From the NCBI GenBank assembly GCA_946410535.1, contig CAMKAR010000081.1:1-8503 (forward strand): a stretch of DNA of 8,503 nt, read 5' to 3'. The DNA is from an uncultured Bacteroidales bacterium (GTDB taxonomy: Bacteria > Bacteroidota > Bacteroidia > Bacteroidales > F082). Each line of letters begins with the position of its first letter. The first letter of the stretch is position 1. Shown in pieces: positions 6,495 through 8,503 of this stretch. The notes under the pieces are model-generated. The model was not told the DNA's origin. It made no database searches and worked only from the letters and a program-made list of their open reading frames with translations. Both the position numbers and the translations under genes were made by a program.

Positions 6495-6935
6495 TCATCG
6501 AGGCGAAAGTACCTCAAAAGTATGGTCGTCGAACACTAGAATGATTTGCTTTGGCGTTGTCGCAAGCCGTTGACTTGCCTGCTCCAACTTCACTTCCTCG
6601 ACATCCAAATTCAGTGGAAGCTCTTTTTCCTCAAAAGAGACTCTTTCAGGCGTATCATTGCCTGTCTCGGGAGAGGGGGCTGGAGAAACAGCTGCGGCAA
6701 ACGCGGTCGACTCGGTCATCGGCCCCCGTCCGAATATGATCCAATCGAGGCAATATTCAGGGAAGGTCTCTTTAAGCTTCTTGACAAACTCCAAACTTGG
6801 GTTGTTTCGTCCTGCCAAGAGATGTGAAATATTCGAGGGTTGAATGCCAAGCCTGAGGGCAAACTCGGCTGCGGTCAAATTTTTCGCCCTGATGATATGC
6901 GCGATTCGGTCTTTCATTTCATCCAAATTTTCCAT
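6495..6935 (-). CDS. XRE-family helix-turn-helix transcriptional regulator
   Basis: A 146-residue protein. Residues 8-69 are a Cro/C1-type helix-turn-helix: TAAEFALRLGIQPSNISHLL (21-40) holds the two DNA-recognition helices, followed by GRNNPSLEFVKKLKETFPEY. LDWIIFGRGPM (63-73) is the closing motif common in Bacteroidota XRE proteins. A flexible Pro/Ala/Ser-rich and then acidic linker (76-117) leads to a short tail, QIILVFDDHTFEVLSPR (130-146), a beta-hairpin-like ending I also associate with Bacteroidales regulators. No protease (LexA-like), toxin or sensor domain is present. It has its own promoter and, unusually, a good Shine-Dalgarno-like GGAGG. It lies directly upstream of the nrnA-FKBP operon on the same strand, with no visible terminator between them. 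It could regulate that operon or itself, but no operator is identified. An alternative start at Met7 would still keep the domain; the GGAGG supports the first ATG. Confidence 0.88.
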   Translation of the reverse strand: MENLDEMKDRIAHIIRAKNLTAAEFALRLGIQPSNISHLLAGRNNPSLEFVKKLKETFPEYCLDWIIFGRGPMTESTAFAAAVSPAPSPETGNDTPERVSFEEKELPLNLDVEEVKLEQASQRLATTPKQIILVFDDHTFEVLSPR

Positions 6936-6943
6936 GGTAGTAT

Positions 6944-6948
6944 CCTCC
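6944..6948 (-). promoter_or_regulatory. Shine-Dalgarno-like sequence before the XRE regulator
   Basis: GGAGG on the minus strand ends 8 bases before the ATG at 6935. Bacteroidota genes usually lack such sites and none of the other genes here has one so clear. It supports the chosen start and may point to strong or distinct translation, or it may be coincidence in a purine-rich leader. Confidence 0.5.
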
Positions 6949-6981
6949 GATTTTTTCGTTTTTCACCTTGATTTCGATTTA

Positions 6982-7007
6982 CAAAGGTAAATATTTATTT
7001 CTTACAA
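6982..7007 (-). promoter_or_regulatory. Promoter of the XRE regulator
   Basis: On the minus strand TACCTTTG (6989-6982) is an exact -7 match, about 47 bases upstream of the regulator ATG, giving a leader of roughly 40 bases. A TTTG lies 15 bases upstream (7008-7005), shorter than the usual 19-21 spacing, and no better -33 is seen at the normal distance. The surrounding DNA is very AT-rich. Confidence 0.65.
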
Positions 7008-7147
7008 AAAGCCAATTCAAGGAATTTATTTTTGTAAACAATATTCGCCACTATATAATATTGACGTAATTCATCAATTTATATATAGTATAATACTTAT
7101 TTTCAAATGTTTATACATAAACAAACAAAAGATGATTCGATTTATAA

Positions 7148-7172
7148 AAAACACTGCATTTCTTAGTGTTTT
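7148..7172 (-). terminator. Terminator-like hairpin in the AT-rich block
   Basis: AAAACACT (7148-7155) and AGTGTTTT (7165-7172) form a perfect 8-bp stem with a 9-base loop. Read on the minus strand the stem ends in six consecutive T residues, and the plus strand also ends in four. It could end a minus-strand transcript from the 7180-7550 region or act in both directions. No gene that needs it is visible, and the stem is only three G-C/C-G pairs strong, so confidence is low. Confidence 0.35.
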
Positions 7173-7308
7173 ACTTCAATTAATCAAACTTATTAACTTG
7201 AATAATAAATATTTATATCAAATAACTAATAAATATCTATTATTTATGTATCTTTCAATGTTTCACATTTGTATATATTTGATGGTTAGTTTTGTAAATA
7301 CAGCTTAT

Positions 7309-7340
7309 TTTGCTATATATCAAAATATTATATAAATTTG
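7309..7340 (+). promoter_or_regulatory. Full-consensus Bacteroidota promoter-like sequence of unknown target
   Basis: TTTG (7309-7312), a 20-base spacer and TAAATTTG (7333-7340) match both halves of the Bacteroidota housekeeping promoter at the preferred spacing. It is the best -33/-7 pair in the window. Transcription would start near 7345, over 200 bases before the AlbA_2 gene. It could therefore give that gene a long structured leader or drive a small RNA containing the inverted repeat at 7400-7471. The AT-rich background raises the chance of a random match. Confidence 0.5.
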
Positions 7341-7399
7341 ATTGATATTTGTAAATCTTACGAGTTACAACAGAATGCATCTGAAAACATCGCGAATTT

Positions 7400-7471
7400 G
7401 GCGTTTTTCGAGGCCAAACCATCTCTCCTATCATCTCGAACACAAAACCGTTCTAACGGCTCAAAAACGCC
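7400..7471. repeat. Imperfect inverted repeat, possible structured RNA or terminator
   Basis: GGCGTTTTT (7400-7408) is the exact reverse complement of AAAAACGCC (7463-7471). Pairing extends inward (7410-7415 with 7458-7462) to about 14 pairs with two single-base bulges, C7409 and G7413. Within the 40-base loop, CCGTT (7448-7452) can pair with AACGG (7455-7459). This inner hairpin would compete with the inner part of the long stem, so two alternative folds are possible. The element lies downstream of the promoter-like sequence at 7309-7340 and 91 bases before the AlbA_2 start. Confidence 0.45.
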
Positions 7472-7547
7472 CCACTTTTCATACACCTTATTAATATAAT
7501 AGCTCGCCAGATTTCAAACATCCTTCCCACCCTATCAGAAAAAGCAC

Positions 7548-7555
7548 TATCTTTG
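7548..7555 (+). promoter_or_regulatory. -7 element directly in front of the AlbA_2 gene
   Basis: TATCTTTG is an exact TAnnTTTG match. Its last three bases are the TTG that could be read as the gene's upstream start codon. Transcription from it should begin around 7559-7562, at or next to the GTG at 7562. No good -33 TTTG is present 19-21 bases upstream. Confidence 0.55.
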
Positions 7556-7561
7556 CCGACC

Positions 7562-8215
7562 GTGAGAAAGAAAGAAAACCATATCCAAAACCTCATTGCT
7601 GAAGGTGAGCACCAGATGCTTGATTTCAAGTTCGAGATTTCCGACAGCAAGCGCATCGCCCGTTCGTTGGCCGCCTTTGCCAATACCGATGGAGGAAGGC
7701 TGCTGGTCGGCGTGAAAGACAACGGATCCATTGCAGGCGTCAGGTCCGACGAAGAGATCCACATGATACAAGCCGCCGCCGAGATGTACTGCCAGCCGCA
7801 GGTGGATTACACCACCGAGGAATGGGACATCAACGGGAAGACCGTCCTCGAGGTCATTATCCCCCAAGACAAGCATCGCAAGCACAAGGCACCCGACAGC
7901 CAAGGCACCTACAAGTATTTCGTGCGCGTCAATGACGAGAACCTGGTTGCTGATAGCGTATTAATAAAGGTGTGGAAGGCCGACAAACTGGCCCGTCCCG
8001 CCAAAATCGCTTTCACCGACACAGAGACGCTTCTCCTCCACCACCTCAGCCAACACGAGGAAATAACCCTGCAAGAATTCCGCGAATTGACGCATATCAA
8101 CAAAAGAAAAGCAGAGGCCATACTCGCCGATTTCATCATAATTGGTACAATTGAGCTCCTACAAACCAACAAAAACACCGTTTTTCTACTCTCCTCTGCT
8201 GCCAAAAATGAGTAA
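7562..8215 (+). CDS. AlbA_2/Schlafen-like domain protein with C-terminal winged helix
   Basis: A 217-residue protein. The N-terminal half (about 7-138) is an AlbA_2 (Pfam PF04326-type, formerly AAA_4) domain: LIAEGEHQMLDFKFEI (11-26), SKRIARSLAAFANTDGGRLL (29-48) and LVGVKDNGSIAGV (48-60). These are the E-x-L-(E/D)-F-K and AFAN-x-x-GG-x-L-L-x-G-V motifs of the family, then YKYFVRVNDENLVADS (117-132). The C-terminal part (about 152-211) looks like a winged helix-turn-helix: LLLHHLSQHEEITLQEFREL (157-176), then a recognition helix and an IELLQTNKNTVFLL wing. The family is poorly characterised. Related proteins are annotated as putative DNA-binding or ATP-binding regulators, and Schlafen relatives can be RNA nucleases, so I do not assign an activity. 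The GTG at 7562 was preferred. An in-frame TTG at 7553 lies inside the -7 element and would not be transcribed from that promoter, and the next ATG (7619) would remove the conserved Glu of the first motif. The gene ends about 100 bases before the rRNA-type promoter on the same strand, with no clear terminator between. Confidence 0.82.
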   Translation: MRKKENHIQNLIAEGEHQMLDFKFEISDSKRIARSLAAFANTDGGRLLVGVKDNGSIAGVRSDEEIHMIQAAAEMYCQPQVDYTTEEWDINGKTVLEVIIPQDKHRKHKAPDSQGTYKYFVRVNDENLVADSVLIKVWKADKLARPAKIAFTDTETLLLHHLSQHEEITLQEFRELTHINKRKAEAILADFIIIGTIELLQTNKNTVFLLSSAAKNE

Positions 8216-8315
8216 AAACAGTTCAATTCGTCAATAATTTTCCCAATTACAAAAATTTTATTTATTTGTCTTACAACAAATTGATTGATTAAATGAAATA
8301 TTTTTGAAAAAAGTC

Positions 8316-8346
8316 ATTGCGGGTAATGGGAAAAGCTGTACTTTTG
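8316..8346 (+). promoter_or_regulatory. Strong rRNA-type promoter
   Basis: ATTG (8316-8319), a 19-base spacer and TACTTTTG (8339-8346) match the Bacteroidota -33/-7 pattern: three of four bases at -33 and an exact -7. An AT-rich tract with TTTTTGAAAAAAG (8301-8313) lies just upstream, like an UP element. The sequence after -7, CATCCGCTTTCG, resembles the start of rRNA leaders I remember in Bacteroidales (TTTGCACCCGCTTTC). Transcription should start near 8350. Confidence 0.75.
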
Positions 8347-8396
8347 CATCCGCTTTCGGACGGAAAGAGGAGAAAGAGAGAGGAGACGAAAGCTGA

Positions 8397-8408
8397 CGAT
8401 CTTTGAAA
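8397..8408 (+). promoter_or_regulatory. boxA-like antitermination element
   Basis: CGATCTTTGAAA matches the E. coli rrn boxA TGCTCTTTAACA at 8 of 12 positions and resembles the TTCTTTGA element in Bacteroidota rRNA leaders. In rRNA operons boxA recruits NusB and NusE to prevent premature termination. Its place about 50 bases into the leader supports the rRNA interpretation. Confidence 0.55.
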
Positions 8409-8425
8409 GTCTGAGGCCAGCACAG

Positions 8426-8447
8426 AGGCATCCTTGAGGGGATGCCT
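8426..8447 (+). other. Leader hairpin with a competing fold
   Basis: AGGCATCC (8426-8433) and GGATGCCT (8440-8447) form a perfect 8-bp stem with a 6-base loop. CCTTGA (8432-8437) can instead pair with TCAAGG (8448-8453), which excludes part of the first stem. No T-run follows, so neither fold is a simple terminator. Confidence 0.5.
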
Positions 8448-8503
8448 TCAAGGATAAGGAAGAGAGAACCAAGAGCGGCCGTGCGCGGGAGCGTTGCGGT
8501 CGC

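Larger units (their letters stand above)
6936..7561. other. Gene-poor AT-rich intergenic block
   Basis: About 626 bases without a convincing gene. From roughly 6990 to 7360 the DNA is strikingly AT-rich, unlike the GC-richer genes on both sides. From 7360 to 7550 it returns to moderate composition. It contains the XRE promoter (6982-6989), a hairpin (7148-7172), a plus-strand full-consensus promoter-like sequence (7309-7340), an imperfect inverted repeat (7400-7471) and the promoter of the AlbA_2 gene. The short reading frames inside it have AT-driven composition (Ile, Asn, Lys, Tyr, Leu) and I do not accept them as genes. Confidence 0.75.
8350..8503 (+). other. Probable rRNA operon leader (pre-16S), cut by the window end
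   Basis: More than 150 bases with no reading frame of note, purine-rich and then GC-rich and structured. A small hairpin opens it: TCCG (8349-8352) with CGGA (8357-8360), or alternatively CTTTC (8353-8357) with GAAAG (8363-8367). A boxA-like element (8397-8408) and a stronger hairpin (8426-8447) follow. The final 30 bases are GC-rich with partial self-complementarity (GCGGC with GTCGC), as in the processing stalk flanking 16S. The mature 16S start is not inside the window. A tRNA or other stable RNA operon is the alternative. Confidence 0.65.

Noticed and set aside
7027..7034. TATTTTTG on the plus strand as another promoter
   Set aside because: The -7 match is exact, but there is no TTTG-like box at 19-21 bases and no gene downstream. 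Such matches are expected by chance in AT-rich DNA.
7185..7192. TAAGTTTG on the minus strand as a promoter
   Set aside because: The nearest TTTG is 26 bases upstream, too far, and nothing downstream needs it.
7132..7335. A 67-codon plus-strand reading frame in the AT-rich block
   Set aside because: Its hydrophobic Ile/Leu/Asn/Tyr composition follows directly from AT-rich DNA. It has no recognisable motif and overlaps both the hairpin at 7148-7172 and the promoter-like sequence at 7309-7340. A small membrane protein cannot be excluded but is not supported.
1..8503. CRISPR array, insertion sequence, integrase or prophage genes
   Set aside because: No regularly spaced repeats, transposase or integrase motifs, or phage structural proteins were found. 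The XRE regulator alone does not indicate a prophage.

Overview
The window looks like a chromosomal segment from a member of the Bacteroidales (phylum Bacteroidota). The evidence is the repeated -7 promoter element TAnnTTTG, the general absence of Shine-Dalgarno sequences, several Bacteroidota-type lipoproteins with FKBP folds, a GldI-like protein, and an rRNA-type leader beginning TTTTGCATCCGCTTTCG. I see no transposase, integrase, phage structural gene or CRISPR array, and the species cannot be named from this sequence.

Layout. Positions 1-667 (minus) hold the N-terminal part of an exported LacZ-type GH2 beta-galactosidase whose 3' end lies outside the window. Next (minus, 742-1137) is a small hotdog-fold acyl-CoA/acyl-ACP thioesterase with its own -7 element. 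A rho-independent terminator at 1238-1270 separates it from a five-gene minus-strand operon (6422 down to 1296). That operon runs nrnA-like DHH phosphoesterase, GldI-like FKBP lipoprotein, three-domain FKBP lipoprotein, two-domain FKBP lipoprotein, three-domain FKBP lipoprotein. The genes overlap or are separated by 1-30 bases. An XRE-type regulator (6495-6935, minus) sits upstream with its own promoter.

Positions 6936-7561 are a gene-poor, very AT-rich block. It carries the regulator's promoter, a hairpin, a plus-strand promoter-like sequence with a full consensus match (7309-7340), and an imperfect inverted repeat (7400-7471) that could fold as RNA. A plus-strand AlbA_2/Schlafen-like protein with a C-terminal winged helix follows (7562-8215). 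It seems to start at GTG immediately after a -7 element, which suggests a leaderless mRNA. The window ends in a strong promoter and a long structured leader with a boxA-like element, most likely the start of an rRNA operon whose 16S gene lies beyond position 8503.

How the genes fit together. The four FKBP proteins all have lipoprotein signal peptides and together contain about nine FKBP-like modules. This suggests a set of envelope folding factors or chaperones made from one transcript. Only one module, the C-terminal one of the two-domain protein, keeps the complete classical prolyl-isomerase active site by eye. The others look specialised or degenerate. The most unusual points are this expanded lipoprotein FKBP array, the candidate structured RNA or leader in the AT-rich block, and the leaderless-looking AlbA_2 gene.
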